A stretch of 64,000 bases of DNA from Roseateles sp049532965 (GTDB taxonomy: Bacteria; Pseudomonadota; Gammaproteobacteria; Burkholderiales; Burkholderiaceae_C). This document shows positions 26,138-36,341 of this stretch, piece by piece. The stretch is taken from NCBI RefSeq assembly GCF_049532965.1, contig NZ_CP186694.1:3472001-3536000 (forward strand), read 5' to 3'. Below the pieces are notes generated by a model, which saw only the letters and a list, made by a program, of their open reading frames with translations, was not told the origin of the DNA and did not search any database. Made by a program: the position numbers and the translations under genes. Positions within the stretch are counted from its first letter, which is position 1, and each line of letters begins with the position of its first letter.

Positions 26138-29100
26138 TCAGCGAAGGACGGAGGCGGGCACGCGCTCCACCTCGATGTCCAGGTCAAAGAGCGGCCGGCC
26201 CAGCGCCTGGCCCTGCGCGGCCCAGCGGCGCAGCACCGCCGCCTTGATCGCGGCGATGCGCGCGTCGCCCAGCGCGGCGGGCTCCTGCTCGGCCGGCCGA
26301 TAGGCGAGCCGCAGGATCGACGGCCGATCCACCAGTACCGTCACCGCCCGGTCGAGTTGCGGCTCATGCGCCGGCAGCAGCTCCGTCGTGCCAGGCTGGA
26401 AGGCCTCGCCCTTCAGGTCCAGCCGCACGACGCGATGCACCGTCGCGCCGAAGTTGACCTTCACCGCCTTGCCGCGCGTCGCGCGCTCGGCCGCCGGGTT
26501 CTCGGTCGTGACGCGATAGCCCGACGGCAGCGTGCGTTCGTCCAGCTTCAGCACCAGGTTGCTGCCGGTCCCCTCCTTGGGCACGGTCGCGCAGGCGATG
26601 TGATAGCGGCCCTCGGCATCGCTGTTGACGAGCAAGCCGTTGACGGTGGCGATGCGCACATTGGCCAGGCCGGGTTCGCCGTCGTCCTGCACGCCGTTGG
26701 CGTTGCGGTCGTCATAGACCTTGCCGATCACGTCGGTGCAGTCGAAGAGCGCATCCGGCACCACCCGCACCGACGCGGTGGCGATGTTGGACAGCACCCG
26801 GCCGCCGGCACCCTGCGTGGCGACGACGCTGTTGACGTACTGGCCCTCGCCGACGCCGACGCCGACCGCCAGCACCATCGAGAAGCGCCTGGTCTCGCCG
26901 AGCGCGAAGGACTGCTCCGGCAGCGTCAGCTGCCGTCCCACGACGGTGGGCCGCACCGGCACCACCGGTCCGTCCGGCAGCGTCTGCATCGTCAACGAGC
27001 CTTCCAGGTACTTGAAGCCCGGCGGCAGCGTGTCCTGCAGTACGACGTTGCCGACCGCGCCGGTGCTGGCATTGCGCGCCGTGATCACGTACGGCACCGG
27101 CTCGCCCTTCTTCACTGTCAGCTTGGACGTGGTCTTGCGCAGTTCGATGGCAGTGCCGCTGCCCTGGCGATCGAGCGGAATGTGGTTGTTGACCACCTGC
27201 GGGGCCGCGCCGCCGGACTGCCACACCAGGAAGTACGGCGCGGCCGGCCCGGCCGCGGGCACCGCGTTGCCGCTGACCACGCAGGCGGCACTGCCGCGCG
27301 CCATGACCGTGGCAGCCGCCCGGGCGGACGACGCGGCGGTACTGGGCGCGCTGCAGCTCACCGCGTCCAGCGGACCCGCCTCGGCGGGATAGGTCACGGA
27401 CGACAGATGGCCAGCCGGCGGAGCGACCGCAACGACATACGTGCCGGACGGCGCGCCGGGCAACAGGAAGAACTGATACGTGCCGTCCGGACCCGTGGTC
27501 CACGCCGACTTGCCGCCGAGCAGGTGCACCGTCGAATCGAAGCCTTGCGGACCATTCAGCGTGACGACCGCGCCCTGCACCGGCTCGGCGCTGAGGCTGT
27601 CGTACACCACGCCGCCAGGATCGAGCGGCAGGTCCTGGTTCACCACGGTGGCGCCGGCCGCCACGGTCAGCGGGATCCAGCCGCGCGGGGCCATGCCGGA
27701 CGTGGTCGGGAAAGCGCCGCCCGGTCCGTTCAGCGTCGGATCGGTCGGCCACACGCCGCCGATCAGACGGCCCTGCGGATCGCGGAAGCGCAGTTGGTAG
27801 CCGCCGGGAACGACGGTGTCGAAGCGATAGCTGCCATCGGCCGCCGTGGTCCGGGTATCGAGCACCAGCACGCCGGTGTTGCCACAGCTTGTGCCGCCGT
27901 CGCTGCAGGCCACGAGCTCGACGGTCCAACCGGGCACGGCCGGTTCGTCGCCCGCAGCCTGGCGGTCATGGTCGACATCGCGCCACACGCGGCCGCTCAC
28001 CGCCGCCGGTGCGGTGGAGCGCTCGAAGAAGTCATAGGCCGTGCCGCTCGCCGCCGCGGCGGGCAGCTTCACATTGAGCTGGCGCGGCGCGACCACGCTG
28101 CCGCCCAGCGAGCCGATCGTCTCGCCGGCATGCGTGGACCCAAGCACCGGTGACTGGGTGATCAGATAGCCCGAGCCGTTGTCCAGCGGCAGGTCGACGA
28201 AGCGGTAGCTGCCATCGCGCGCCGTCACGACGCTGCGGCTCACGGACTGGCCGGTGGCGTCGGTGCCGGTGAGGGTCACCGTCACGCCGGCCAGCGGCAG
28301 GTCGCCGGCATCGCGTCGGCCATTGCCGTTGGCATCGTTGAAGACGCTGCCCGCGAGCGAGCCGCCCTGCTCCCCGAAGTCGTAGCCCTCACCCGATCCG
28401 CCGGTGTAGACCAGCCCACTGATCCGGTCGTTGGCCGAGACCGTGCCGCTCGGCGTGCCGTTGAGGCGGCCGGCCGTTTCCTTGCCGTCCGCGAACGTGA
28501 CCGGCTGCGTTTCGCCGAGGGTGTAGCCGGTGGCGTCAGACGGCAGCACGCCGTCGAACACGTAGCCACCGTCGGCCCCCGTGGTCGCCTGCATCGCGAC
28601 CGCCACGCCGCTCTCGCTGCGTCCGGTCAGCGTCAGGCTCACGCCGGCAATCGGCGGCTCGCCAGCGTCGCGCAGGCCGTTGCCGTTGCTGTCGACGTAG
28701 ACGTGGCCGGCGATCTGGCCGCCGCGCTCGCCGAAGTCGTACCCCGTACCGGCGTCCTCGGACCCCAGCGTGATGGCGCCGATCCGGTCGTTGACGCCGG
28801 CCGGATTGGCCGTGCCGCGCGCCGCACCGCCGACCGTGCCCACGTGTTCCGGCCCGTCCGCGGTGCCTGCGGGTTGGGTCTCGTCCAGCTGATAGGTGCC
28901 GGGCAGCAGATCGGTGACGGAGAAGCCGCCATCGGTACCGCTGGTCAGCGTCCGCGTCACGGCGCGGCCGAGGAAGTCCGTGCCCGACAGCGTGACCGTC
29001 ACACCGGGCATCGGCGGCTCGCCGCTGTCATGTCGCCCATTGGCCGGGGCGATGTCGGCATAGACATGGCCCGACAGCGCCGCGGCGCGGACCGACGAGA

Positions 29101-32100
29101 AGTTGTTGCCGCTGGAACTCGACCCGCTGGTCGCCAGCCGGATCTGCTGCACCACCGGCGCGTCGGAGCCCGCCGGGCCGGCGTTGACGCCGGTGCCGGA
29201 GGTCGGCACGGTCCCCGGCACGGAGCCGCTGCCCGTGACCGTGCCCGCACGCGTCAGGCCGGGCAGGTAACCCGAGGGACGGGTCTCGGTCACGGTGTAG
29301 AGGCCGGGCGCGACCTGGTCGAAGACATAGTCCCCGCGCGCATCCGTCGTCGTGACGCGGTTGATCGCATTGCCGTTGTCGTCGGTGCCCGTCAGCGTGA
29401 CAGTCACGCCGGCCAGGCCCGGCTCAGCGGCCGCGGTGCCGGGGAGGCCGTCGCCATTGCGGTCGTGGAAGCTGCGGCCTCGGATCTGGCTGCTGGTCAG
29501 TTCGCCGAAGAGGTAGTCGCCCAGTGCGACGGGCGGGGTGGCGCCGTCGACGACGACATGCTCGATGACATCGCCGTTGCTCTGGGCCGAGCCCGGTTGA
29601 CCGTTGGCATTGGCCTTGCCCGGCGCGTAGGTCGACGGCTGCGTCTCGGTGAGCGTGTAGCCGGCTGATCCCGACGGCGGGACGTTCAGGAACTCGTAGC
29701 GGCCTGGCTGGCCGGTGATCGGCGTGGCGACGCGATCGATCGCCGTGCCGGTCGCATCGGTGCCGGTCAGGTGCAGCGTCACGCCGGTGATGCCGTCATC
29801 GCCCGCTGCGGGAACGCCGTCGTTGTTGGCGTCCTCGAAGACGCGCACGGTCACCCGCGGCAGGCGCTCGCCGAAGTGGTAGCCCGTCGCCTGCATGCCT
29901 GAGGCCAGCGTCACGCCGGTGATGCGGTCATTCACCGTCACGTTGCCGCCAGCGGTGCCCGCGCTCTCGGCGCCATCGACATGACCGGCCGGCTGGGCGG
30001 CCTCGGCCACCGCATAGGTGCCGGGCAGCAGGTCCGCGAAGACGTAGCCGCCGTCGGCGGCGCTGGTGGCCGTGGCGCTCACGGCATTGCCCAGCATGTC
30101 GGTGCCGCTCAGTTGCAGCGTGACGCCGGCAATGCCGGCCTCGCCTGTGGCGGCGCTGCCGTTGTAGTCGGCGTCCAGATAGACGCGACCGGCAATCGAC
30201 GCCGCCTTCACTTCGCCGAACAGGTTGTTGGCGGACGTGCCGCCCACGCCGAGGACGATGCCCTCGATCACGTTGGCGGTGCTGCCGGCGGGACCGGCCG
30301 CGATGCCGGAGCTGCCCGGCGGCACGGAGCCCGCGACGGTGCCTGTGCCGCTGGCGTCGCCAGCGCGCGTGAGGCCCGGGCGATAGGCCGAAGGCTGGCC
30401 CTCGGCCACGGCATACGTGCCGGCCGGAACGTTGAAGCGCCAGTCGCCGTTGGCGTCGGTCACGACGGTGCGGGTCACCGCGTTGCCCAGCGAGTCGCTG
30501 CCAGTGAGGGTCAGCGTGACACCGGCGATGCCCGGCTCTCCGCTACCGGCCTGTCCGTTGCCGTTGCGGTCCTCGTAGACGCGGCCGGAGACGGTGGAGG
30601 TTTGCACCGTCAGCGAGCCACTGTTGAAGTTGTTGCCTGCGTTGGGGTTGGCGCCGCCGTTGGTGTCGCCGGAGCCGAGCGTCACCAGCGTCGCGGTGTT
30701 GGTGAGCACCGTGCCGTTGGCCGGATTGCCGGTCAGTTGAACGGGGATGCGCACCGTGGCCGTGCCGCCGGACGGCATGCTCGTGATGGCGCAGGTGGTG
30801 GCGGTGCCGCCGGCGGTGCCGGTACAGACCGGGGCCGCGGGCGTGAACGCGCCGCTCGTGACGGTCAGCACCGGCGTGCCGGTGAGCTGCAGGCCGGCGG
30901 GCAAGGTGTCGGCGAAGTTCGTGATCTCCGCGTCCTGCGGGCCGTTGTTGCGCAGATGGACCAGCCAGTCGAAGGACTGGCCCTGCGCCACGATCGCCAG
31001 CGGGGTGGTGGTTCCGCTTCGCACGGCCACCTTGTCGACGACCTCCACGTCGCCCTTGAGGCGGAAGGTGGTCGGCTCCGTGGCGCTGTTGTTGGCCTGC
31101 GGATCGAAGGCATCCATCGCCGCATTGGCGAAGCGCACGGACGCGGTGCTGTGGAAGCTGCCCTTGTCGGCGCCGGTCAGGCGCACGCGCACTTGCGTGG
31201 AGTTCGCCTCGCCGGTCGAGCCGGAGCCATTGCCGCCCAGGGTGGCGATCGTGCAGCGGATGACACCGCCGGCCACGCCGACGGTCACGCCGCTGGTGTC
31301 GCAGCTCACGCCGGCAGGCACAGGCAGCACCGCGAGGAAGGTCGGCGCACCGGCGCCACTCGGCAGCGTGTCGGTCAGCACGACGTTGTCGGCCGTCGAG
31401 GCACCGTTGTTGGTCACCGTCAGCGTGTAGGTCACCGGGTCGCCGACGTTGACCGGATCGACGTCATCGGTCTTGTTGACGATCAGGTCGAAGGCGGGCG
31501 GATCGATCGCAGTGGTCTGCGTGTCGGCGTTGTTGTCGGCGCCGCCGGCGATCTCGGGCGTGCTGGTGGAGATGACGACCCGGTTGGTGATGCTGCCGCT
31601 GCCACCCAACGAGGCGGCCAGCGCCGTGGTGGGACGCACACGCACGCTGACGGTCCGCTGCGCGCCGCGCGCGATCGACGTCCAGGTGCAGCGCAGCGAA
31701 TCGTTGCCGGGGCCGGTGGTGCTCCCCACGGCCGGGGTCGTGCAGGACGCGTCCCCGCTGGCACTGGCCGAGAGGAAGACCAGGCCGGCCGGCAGCGTGT
31801 CCACGACCATCACGTTGTGCGCGCGGCTGCCGCTGGTGGCCGACAGGTTGCTGGCGGTGATCGTGTAGGTGAGCAACTGTCCCGCGGCCGCGGGATCGGG
31901 GTTGTCCGTCACGGCAACCGCCACGTCGGTGCGCGCGGTCAGGTAGGCGACCGCGGGGACGTTGTTGTTGGCGGTATTGTTCTGGAGGTCCGGATCGGCC
32001 TCCAGCTGGCCCAGCGCGAACGCGGTGTTGGTGGCGGTGAAGTCGTTGTCGGCCGATGTGCCGTCGCCGTACGGCCGCACCGACAAGCGCAGCCGCGGGC

Positions 32101-34081
32101 AATCCACGCCGGCCGTACACACCGGCAGGTTGACGACCGAGCAGCCGCTGTTGAGCGACACGCCCGAGCCGCTGGGGACGAGGCTGCAGCTGCCCATCGT
32201 GGCCACGCCCGGGATGACGGTGACGGCGTACTGGCTCGTGCTGGCGTTGAAGACGTTGTTCACCGTGTCGGTCACGGCCACTTGCGTGGCGGCCTGCGGA
32301 CCGGCGTTGACCACCTCGATCTCCCACACCACCGGCAAGCCGGCGAGCTGGCGATTGCCCGGCGCATCGCCGGGACCCACGACGCGCTTGAGCACCGAGA
32401 TGTCGGCCTGTGCCGGGTTGCTCTGGGGACCGATGCCGACGCCGGTGCAGTTGTTGTCCGGCTCCTTGTCGACGGGCGCATTCGCGCTGCTCACGCACAG
32501 CCGGTTGGTCAGCGTGCCGCCGGCCGCGGTGGCCTGCGCGTTCATGCGGATGGCCGGGGTGGTGGCGTTCACCGGGAGGGCCACGTCGGTGCTGCTGCAG
32601 GTGATCGTCAGCGGACCGGTCTGCGGGAAGGTCGCGCCGGCGGAGGACACGCAGCTGAAGCCGGATGGCGCAGTGATGCCGTTGATGCGCAGGTTGGCGG
32701 GGACGGTGTCGGTCAGCGTGATCGTGCTGGAGGACGGCACGGCGCTGGGGCCGAGGTTGGTGGTCGAGATCGTGTAGTCGAACGCCTGGTTCACCGGCAC
32801 GGCGGACTGCGGCCAGCTCTTGCTCTTGTTGGCGCGCAGGTCGGCGGAAGGTTCGATCACGGTGCTGTTGACCGAGCCGCTGACCGTCGTCGCGCCGGTG
32901 GCGCTCACGGTGGCGGTGTTGACGATGCCGATGCCGCTGGTCAGGGCACGCACTGCGGCGCTGACCGTTCCCAGCGAGACATTGCTGCCCGCAGAGCCGG
33001 ACCCGCCGCGAGTGCAGGTCAGCGTGCCGCCCGCGGTGGGGCAGGTGCTGGAGGCGGTGCAGGTCCAGCCGCCGCTGGAGAAGGTGGGCGCGACCGGACA
33101 GAAGTTGGACGGCAACACATCCTGCAGTTGCGCGCCGGACGGGTAATCGCCGCTGTAGCTGGCGTTGAACTGGAAGTTGAATTCCTGGCCCACCTGGACC
33201 GGATCGGCGACCGACTTCGTCTTGACGATCGAGAGGCTCGTGCCCGGCAGGACATTGGTGGTCGCGGTGGCGGCGTTGTTGGTGGTGTTGCCGTCCTCGA
33301 CACCGCTGCCCGCGGTGATGTCGGCGACGTGGCTCATCGTCGAGTTCCCGGCCACGCCGACCACGCCACTGACGCTGACCGTGCGCGAGGCGCCGGCGGC
33401 GATCGAGCCGATCCAACAGTTCAGTGTGTCGCCGGTAATCCAGCATCCGCCGGGCAGGCCGCCGAGCGCGAAGCCGGGCGGAATGCTGTACTTCAGCGTC
33501 GAGGAGGGCGAGGTGTCCGGACCGGCGTTGGATATGGTGAACTGCACGGGCTGCGTGCTGCCGGCCGCTGCGGTCGCGGGGGCGCTGATGGACAGGCTCA
33601 GGTCCACGCCGTCGTTGACCGTGGTGGTCTCGCTCTGGGAGGAGCCGCCGACGATGGTCGCGGTGACGGTCATGGTGCCGGCCGCGATGGCCCGCACGCG
33701 CAGCGGCAGGCGGGTCACCTCCAACGGCGGCACGCTGATGCCGGAGCAGGTCACCTGACCGGGGCCCGCCTGGCCCACCGACATGCCGGTGCAGCTCACG
33801 CCCGCCGGCAGTTTCCCCATGCCGGCGAAGCGGCCTGCGGCCGGCACGTCGATGTTGACAGTGACGTCCGAGCGCGCGAGGCCCAGGGCGTCGCCGATGC
33901 CGATGTTGTAGCGGACGATGCCGCCCGCCGCGACGGGATCGGGCGAATCCGGCATGCCGGTCACCACCAGTTGGGCTTGCGCCGCGCCCGCGAGGAACAG
34001 GCCCAGGCCGGTGGCGACAGCGGCTCGCCTCAGAAGCGCCCGGCAATGGGCGAGGGAATGCAACAGGCGATCAGACGTCAT
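26138..34081 (-). CDS. Giant DUF11 / SdrD-B repeat surface protein (~2,650 aa)
   Basis: 2,647 residues from ATG 34081, with a signal peptide ending 'LFLAGAAQAQ'. The first ~1,150 residues are a chain of DUF11-type Ig-like repeats, recognisable by 'VTYTLTVTNNGASTADNVVLTDTLP'-like cores. From ~1,180 onward there are eight SdrD-B/Cna-B-like repeats opening with calcium-loop style 'GRVYEDRNGNGQAGSGEPG' segments. Then come another DUF11 unit and a final SdrD-B unit ('GKVYDDRNANGVQDDGEPG'). The C-terminal ~120 residues ('GEAFQPGTTELLPAHEPQL') look like an OmpA-related fold. No LPXTG-like signal is expected in a Gram-negative. The coupled OmpA/barrel gene probably provides anchoring. Likely role: adhesion or matrix protein. 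Confidence 0.88.
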   Translation of the reverse strand: MTSDRLLHSLAHCRALLRRAAVATGLGLFLAGAAQAQLVVTGMPDSPDPVAAGGIVRYNIGIGDALGLARSDVTVNIDVPAAGRFAGMGKLPAGVSCTGMSVGQAGPGQVTCSGISVPPLEVTRLPLRVRAIAAGTMTVTATIVGGSSQSETTTVNDGVDLSLSISAPATAAAGSTQPVQFTISNAGPDTSPSSTLKYSIPPGFALGGLPGGCWITGDTLNCWIGSIAAGASRTVSVSGVVGVAGNSTMSHVADITAGSGVEDGNTTNNAATATTNVLPGTSLSIVKTKSVADPVQVGQEFNFQFNASYSGDYPSGAQLQDVLPSNFCPVAPTFSSGGWTCTASSTCPTAGGTLTCTRGGSGSAGSNVSLGTVSAAVRALTSGIGIVNTATVSATGATTVSGSVNSTVIEPSADLRANKSKSWPQSAVPVNQAFDYTISTTNLGPSAVPSSSTITLTDTVPANLRINGITAPSGFSCVSSAGATFPQTGPLTITCSSTDVALPVNATTPAIRMNAQATAAGGTLTNRLCVSSANAPVDKEPDNNCTGVGIGPQSNPAQADISVLKRVVGPGDAPGNRQLAGLPVVWEIEVVNAGPQAATQVAVTDTVNNVFNASTSQYAVTVIPGVATMGSCSLVPSGSGVSLNSGCSVVNLPVCTAGVDCPRLRLSVRPYGDGTSADNDFTATNTAFALGQLEADPDLQNNTANNNVPAVAYLTARTDVAVAVTDNPDPAAAGQLLTYTITASNLSATSGSRAHNVMVVDTLPAGLVFLSASASGDASCTTPAVGSTTGPGNDSLRCTWTSIARGAQRTVSVRVRPTTALAASLGGSGSITNRVVISTSTPEIAGGADNNADTQTTAIDPPAFDLIVNKTDDVDPVNVGDPVTYTLTVTNNGASTADNVVLTDTLPSGAGAPTFLAVLPVPAGVSCDTSGVTVGVAGGVIRCTIATLGGNGSGSTGEANSTQVRVRLTGADKGSFHSTASVRFANAAMDAFDPQANNSATEPTTFRLKGDVEVVDKVAVRSGTTTPLAIVAQGQSFDWLVHLRNNGPQDAEITNFADTLPAGLQLTGTPVLTVTSGAFTPAAPVCTGTAGGTATTCAITSMPSGGTATVRIPVQLTGNPANGTVLTNTATLVTLGSGDTNGGANPNAGNNFNSGSLTVQTSTVSGRVYEDRNGNGQAGSGEPGIAGVTLTLTGSDSLGNAVTRTVVTDANGDWRFNVPAGTYAVAEGQPSAYRPGLTRAGDASGTGTVAGSVPPGSSGIAAGPAGSTANVIEGIVLGVGGTSANNLFGEVKAASIAGRVYLDADYNGSAATGEAGIAGVTLQLSGTDMLGNAVSATATSAADGGYVFADLLPGTYAVAEAAQPAGHVDGAESAGTAGGNVTVNDRITGVTLASGMQATGYHFGERLPRVTVRVFEDANNDGVPAAGDDGITGVTLHLTGTDATGTAIDRVATPITGQPGRYEFLNVPPSGSAGYTLTETQPSTYAPGKANANGQPGSAQSNGDVIEHVVVDGATPPVALGDYLFGELTSSQIRGRSFHDRNGDGLPGTAAAEPGLAGVTVTLTGTDDNGNAINRVTTTDARGDYVFDQVAPGLYTVTETRPSGYLPGLTRAGTVTGSGSVPGTVPTSGTGVNAGPAGSDAPVVQQIRLATSGSSSSGNNFSSVRAAALSGHVYADIAPANGRHDSGEPPMPGVTVTLSGTDFLGRAVTRTLTSGTDGGFSVTDLLPGTYQLDETQPAGTADGPEHVGTVGGAARGTANPAGVNDRIGAITLGSEDAGTGYDFGERGGQIAGHVYVDSNGNGLRDAGEPPIAGVSLTLTGRSESGVAVAMQATTGADGGYVFDGVLPSDATGYTLGETQPVTFADGKETAGRLNGTPSGTVSANDRISGLVYTGGSGEGYDFGEQGGSLAGSVFNDANGNGRRDAGDLPLAGVTVTLTGTDATGQSVSRSVVTARDGSYRFVDLPLDNGSGYLITQSPVLGSTHAGETIGSLGGSVVAPRQLNVKLPAAAASGTAYDFFERSTAPAAVSGRVWRDVDHDRQAAGDEPAVPGWTVELVACSDGGTSCGNTGVLVLDTRTTAADGSYRFDTVVPGGYQLRFRDPQGRLIGGVWPTDPTLNGPGGAFPTTSGMAPRGWIPLTVAAGATVVNQDLPLDPGGVVYDSLSAEPVQGAVVTLNGPQGFDSTVHLLGGKSAWTTGPDGTYQFFLLPGAPSGTYVVAVAPPAGHLSSVTYPAEAGPLDAVSCSAPSTAASSARAAATVMARGSAACVVSGNAVPAAGPAAPYFLVWQSGGAAPQVVNNHIPLDRQGSGTAIELRKTTSKLTVKKGEPVPYVITARNASTGAVGNVVLQDTLPPGFKYLEGSLTMQTLPDGPVVPVRPTVVGRQLTLPEQSFALGETRRFSMVLAVGVGVGEGQYVNSVVATQGAGGRVLSNIATASVRVVPDALFDCTDVIGKVYDDRNANGVQDDGEPGLANVRIATVNGLLVNSDAEGRYHIACATVPKEGTGSNLVLKLDERTLPSGYRVTTENPAAERATRGKAVKVNFGATVHRVVRLDLKGEAFQPGTTELLPAHEPQLDRAVTVLVDRPSILRLAYRPAEQEPAALGDARIAAIKAAVLRRWAAQGQALGRPLFDLDIEVERVPASVLR

Positions 34082-34615
34082 CGTTGTTTGGCGGGCAGGC
34101 CAGGGGCGCGCCGAGGTGGAACTCAAAATTCAACGGGGATTGCGGCGGCAGTCAGGCCGAGGACAGCAATCCGGCGTTGTTGCGCACGGCAACACGGGCG
34201 TGTTGTCGTGAGCGAGGCCAAAGGTCGCAGTTGGACCGCGCCATGTCTTAACTCGGGCGCAACGCGTTTGATTGGCGCGAGGTCAGTGATGCCGCGGTGT
34301 CATGGCGGTGCATCTCAACCGGAGCGCGTTGGGGCGCCGTTGGGATTTCTTGCGGCGTCACCGACGCATCCGTTCGTCGGTCGTCGATGCCTGCCTCGCT
34401 GCCCGGGTCCGCTCCGCCCTGTCCTCAACTCAAGCGGACGCGCCCTTCGCATCGGTCGGTTCCATCTTCAAGGTGACCGGCGTGCTGGTTGCAGGGCCGC
34501 GCGACCACGGCCAATGAGCCGTCGCAGCGCGCGGCGTCTCGGGACGATGCGATTCAGTAGCGGCCACCATCAAGGCCTCCGGTTCCACCAAGAGGCAGGG
34601 GGTTGGCGATGCGCC
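34082..34615. other. 534-base stretch without a supported gene
   Basis: It lies between the surface-protein start and a small minus-strand ORF. Apart from the palindrome at 34190-34205, I see no convincing coding frame or RNA. Open frames here lack ribosome sites and recognisable protein character. It probably holds the promoter of the surface-protein operon and marks the border of the accessory region. Confidence 0.4.
34190..34205. promoter_or_regulatory. Perfect palindrome upstream of the giant surface-protein gene
   Basis: CAACACG-GG-CGTGTTG: 7-bp perfect arms with a 2-base centre, 109 bp upstream of the ATG at 34081. It is a candidate operator or a transcript-start hairpin. There is no named regulator match. 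Confidence 0.3.
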
Positions 34616-34825
34616 TCAGCCGGTCTGCAGGCTCCCGCCAATGGACTCAAGCCATCCTTGCGTCACTGCAAAGAGTTGGGCGGCGTGCCGGGACGTAAAC
34701 GTTCGGTCAAACCGGAAGACCCGGCAATACGTACCGTTCCCGCCGGCGCGCCTTATCGCGAAAGCGGCGCTGAAGCGACCACATTCAGTCGCGTGTGTCG
34801 TGGGCGAAACGACGTACTCGCCCAT
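34616..34825 (-). CDS. Hypothetical small protein (69 aa)
   Basis: 69 residues with protein-like composition. Its middle, 'GRFSAAFAIRRAGG', is followed by 'RVFRFDRTFTSRHAAQLFAVTQGW', a pattern of strand-turn-helix often seen in small cytoplasmic proteins. No Shine-Dalgarno is visible before the only ATG, which lowers confidence. The family is not recognised. It lies in a string of orphan small genes on the accessory side of the giant surface-protein operon. Confidence 0.5.
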   Translation of the reverse strand: MGEYVVSPTTHATECGRFSAAFAIRRAGGNGTYCRVFRFDRTFTSRHAAQLFAVTQGWLESIGGSLQTG

Positions 34826-34966
34826 GGAAATGGCGTTGTTCAGAATCTTGTTCGATCAGTTGGCGGGCCAGGGGGCGGCCTGATGCAGCGCGGCGCTGCG
34901 TGGGTCGACCGCCGAACACGGCGCAGTCGGAATGCCAGAGAGGAGCGTCTGCACACCCTTCGGGCG

Positions 34967-35950
34967 TCAGTGTGACGCTGGGTGGCGCATGAAGAAGCAC
35001 AGCATTTGCTCGGACGCAGCCGGGCCTTGCCAATCGGCCTGCGAGCCTTGCGGATCGCCACCGGACCAAGCATGGCCTGCGCCTTCGATCAGCCACAACT
35101 CAGCATTCGTGCGGCCGTCGGGCGCGACATGCGTACGGCGGGTATAGGCGCGCCCGCCTTCGCGGCCGTTCTCGGTGCGATGCTCTCCCTGCCGCCCGGC
35201 AACGGCGTCCTCATAGAGTCGCACGCCGTTGCTGGGATGGACGGTCATATCCCGCGTGCCGTGAAAGACGATGGTGGGAGGGGTGTTCTGCCCTAGCGTG
35301 CGCCCGGCGCGCGTCTCCTGATCCGCGCGCCCATACCGCTTGAGCGATGGCGCGCCGCTGGCATCGTCGACAGCGCCATAAGGAAGCCCGGAATGAACGC
35401 CCACGGAGGCGAACAAGTCAGGATAGGTCTGACCTAGCACGGCGGCCATGGCGCCTCCGGCCGACAAGCCCGCCACGTGCACGCGGCGTTCGTCGATCCG
35501 ATGCTGTGCGATGACACTGCGGGTCAGGCTGGCGAGTTGAGCGGGTTCGCCTCGCCCGCGTTGCTGGTGGCTGTACATGTACCAGTTCCACCCGGCCCCG
35601 TCGCCACGGCGTGTCGGCTTCTCGGGGTACAGCACCATCCAGCCCAGTGTGCGCGCCGCGGCATTCATCTGGCTGCTCAAGGCAAAGTCGCCGAGCCCCG
35701 GTTCGCCGCCATGCAGCATCACGAGCAGCGGTCGAGCGACGCGCACGTCTCCTGGCGGGGTGTACAGCCTGTAGCTGATCGTCGCCTGGCCTCGCTGATG
35801 GGTGCCGGATTCGAAACGCTCCGAATCCTCGGATTGCGCACATCGTGGGCGAGCGCGGCTGATGCGTGCTGCGGTGGCATCGACGGTGGCAAGAGCGGCA
35901 GCATCGCGAGGTGATGGGAGGTGAGTGACGCGTGTAAGTGCTGTGGTCAT
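34967..35950 (-). CDS. PHB-depolymerase-like alpha/beta-hydrolase esterase
   Basis: 327 residues from ATG 35950, which has CAGGA nearby. The oxyanion region is 'PLLVMLHGGEPGLGDFA', the nucleophile elbow is 'VAGLSAGGAMAAVLG', the acid lies in 'VFHGTRDMTVHPSN', and the histidine in 'IEGAGHAWSGG'. This is the order of the LpqC/PHB depolymerase family of extracellular or intracellular esterases. The N-terminal ~60 residues (Ala/Arg/Thr-rich, ending before 'GQATISYRLYTPP') do not form a signal peptide, unusual for secreted depolymerases. The product is therefore cytoplasmic or leaves by another route. A longer open frame upstream has no ribosome site. Confidence 0.8.
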   Translation of the reverse strand: MTTALTRVTHLPSPRDAAALATVDATAARISRARPRCAQSEDSERFESGTHQRGQATISYRLYTPPGDVRVARPLLVMLHGGEPGLGDFALSSQMNAAARTLGWMVLYPEKPTRRGDGAGWNWYMYSHQQRGRGEPAQLASLTRSVIAQHRIDERRVHVAGLSAGGAMAAVLGQTYPDLFASVGVHSGLPYGAVDDASGAPSLKRYGRADQETRAGRTLGQNTPPTIVFHGTRDMTVHPSNGVRLYEDAVAGRQGEHRTENGREGGRAYTRRTHVAPDGRTNAELWLIEGAGHAWSGGDPQGSQADWQGPAASEQMLCFFMRHPASH

Positions 35951-36107
35951 TTGATGTCCTGGTGGGCTCGCACCGAGACCGCGCATGAGAGGGCGCGTTG
36001 GGTCTCGGAGCCAAGCTGGCTGTGAGGTGCGGATCGTTTCAGGGGCAGCCAGCCGGAGAAAGCGTCCGTGTGATCGAGAACGGTTGGCCCCGACCCGATG
36101 AGCAGGC

Positions 36108-36341
36108 TCACGGGAGCCAGCCGTCCTGGAGTTGCCGGGGATCCAGCGCATTACGAATGCGCTCGATCGAACTGCCCGGGGGATAGAGGGGAAGTTCGAT
36201 GAACAAGGCCCGCCGCGGCGGGGTATGACGCCTTCGGAAGATCAGCGTTCCGAGCTCCGAGCGATAAGGACAGATGTAGATCACGTCGAATGACGCGAGC
36301 TCGAATCCGCGGAGATTGGCAAGTTGTGCCTTGACGAACAT
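36108..36341 (-). CDS. Hypothetical 77-aa protein, paralogue of the gene at 37500
   Basis: The start is at ATG 36341, with AAGGA seven bases upstream. The product shares most positions with the plus-strand 77-residue ORF at 37500-37733: 'MFVK..LA', 'SFDV.Y.CP', 'SELGTLIFRRRH' and 'IERIR..LDP' occur in both, at the same length. Two diverged copies of matched length support a real gene. No known domain is recognised. The two CxxP-like and Arg-rich stretches suggest a small cytoplasmic protein. Confidence 0.65.
   Translation of the reverse strand: MFVKAQLANLRGFELASFDVIYICPYRSELGTLIFRRRHTPPRRALFIELPLYPPGSSIERIRNALDPRQLQDGWLP

Noticed and set aside
21621..26303. Plus-strand open frame of 1,560 codons opposite the OmpA-barrel gene
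   Set aside because: Same antisense-shadow character (VAHPA/RRQ-rich). The minus-strand frame has a signal peptide and a recognisable OmpA domain.
29981..34975. Very long plus-strand open frame (1,664 codons) opposite the surface-protein gene
   Set aside because: Its translation is Arg/Gly/Ala/His-rich without domains and is the antisense shadow of the DUF11/SdrD-B gene, a common artefact at this GC content.
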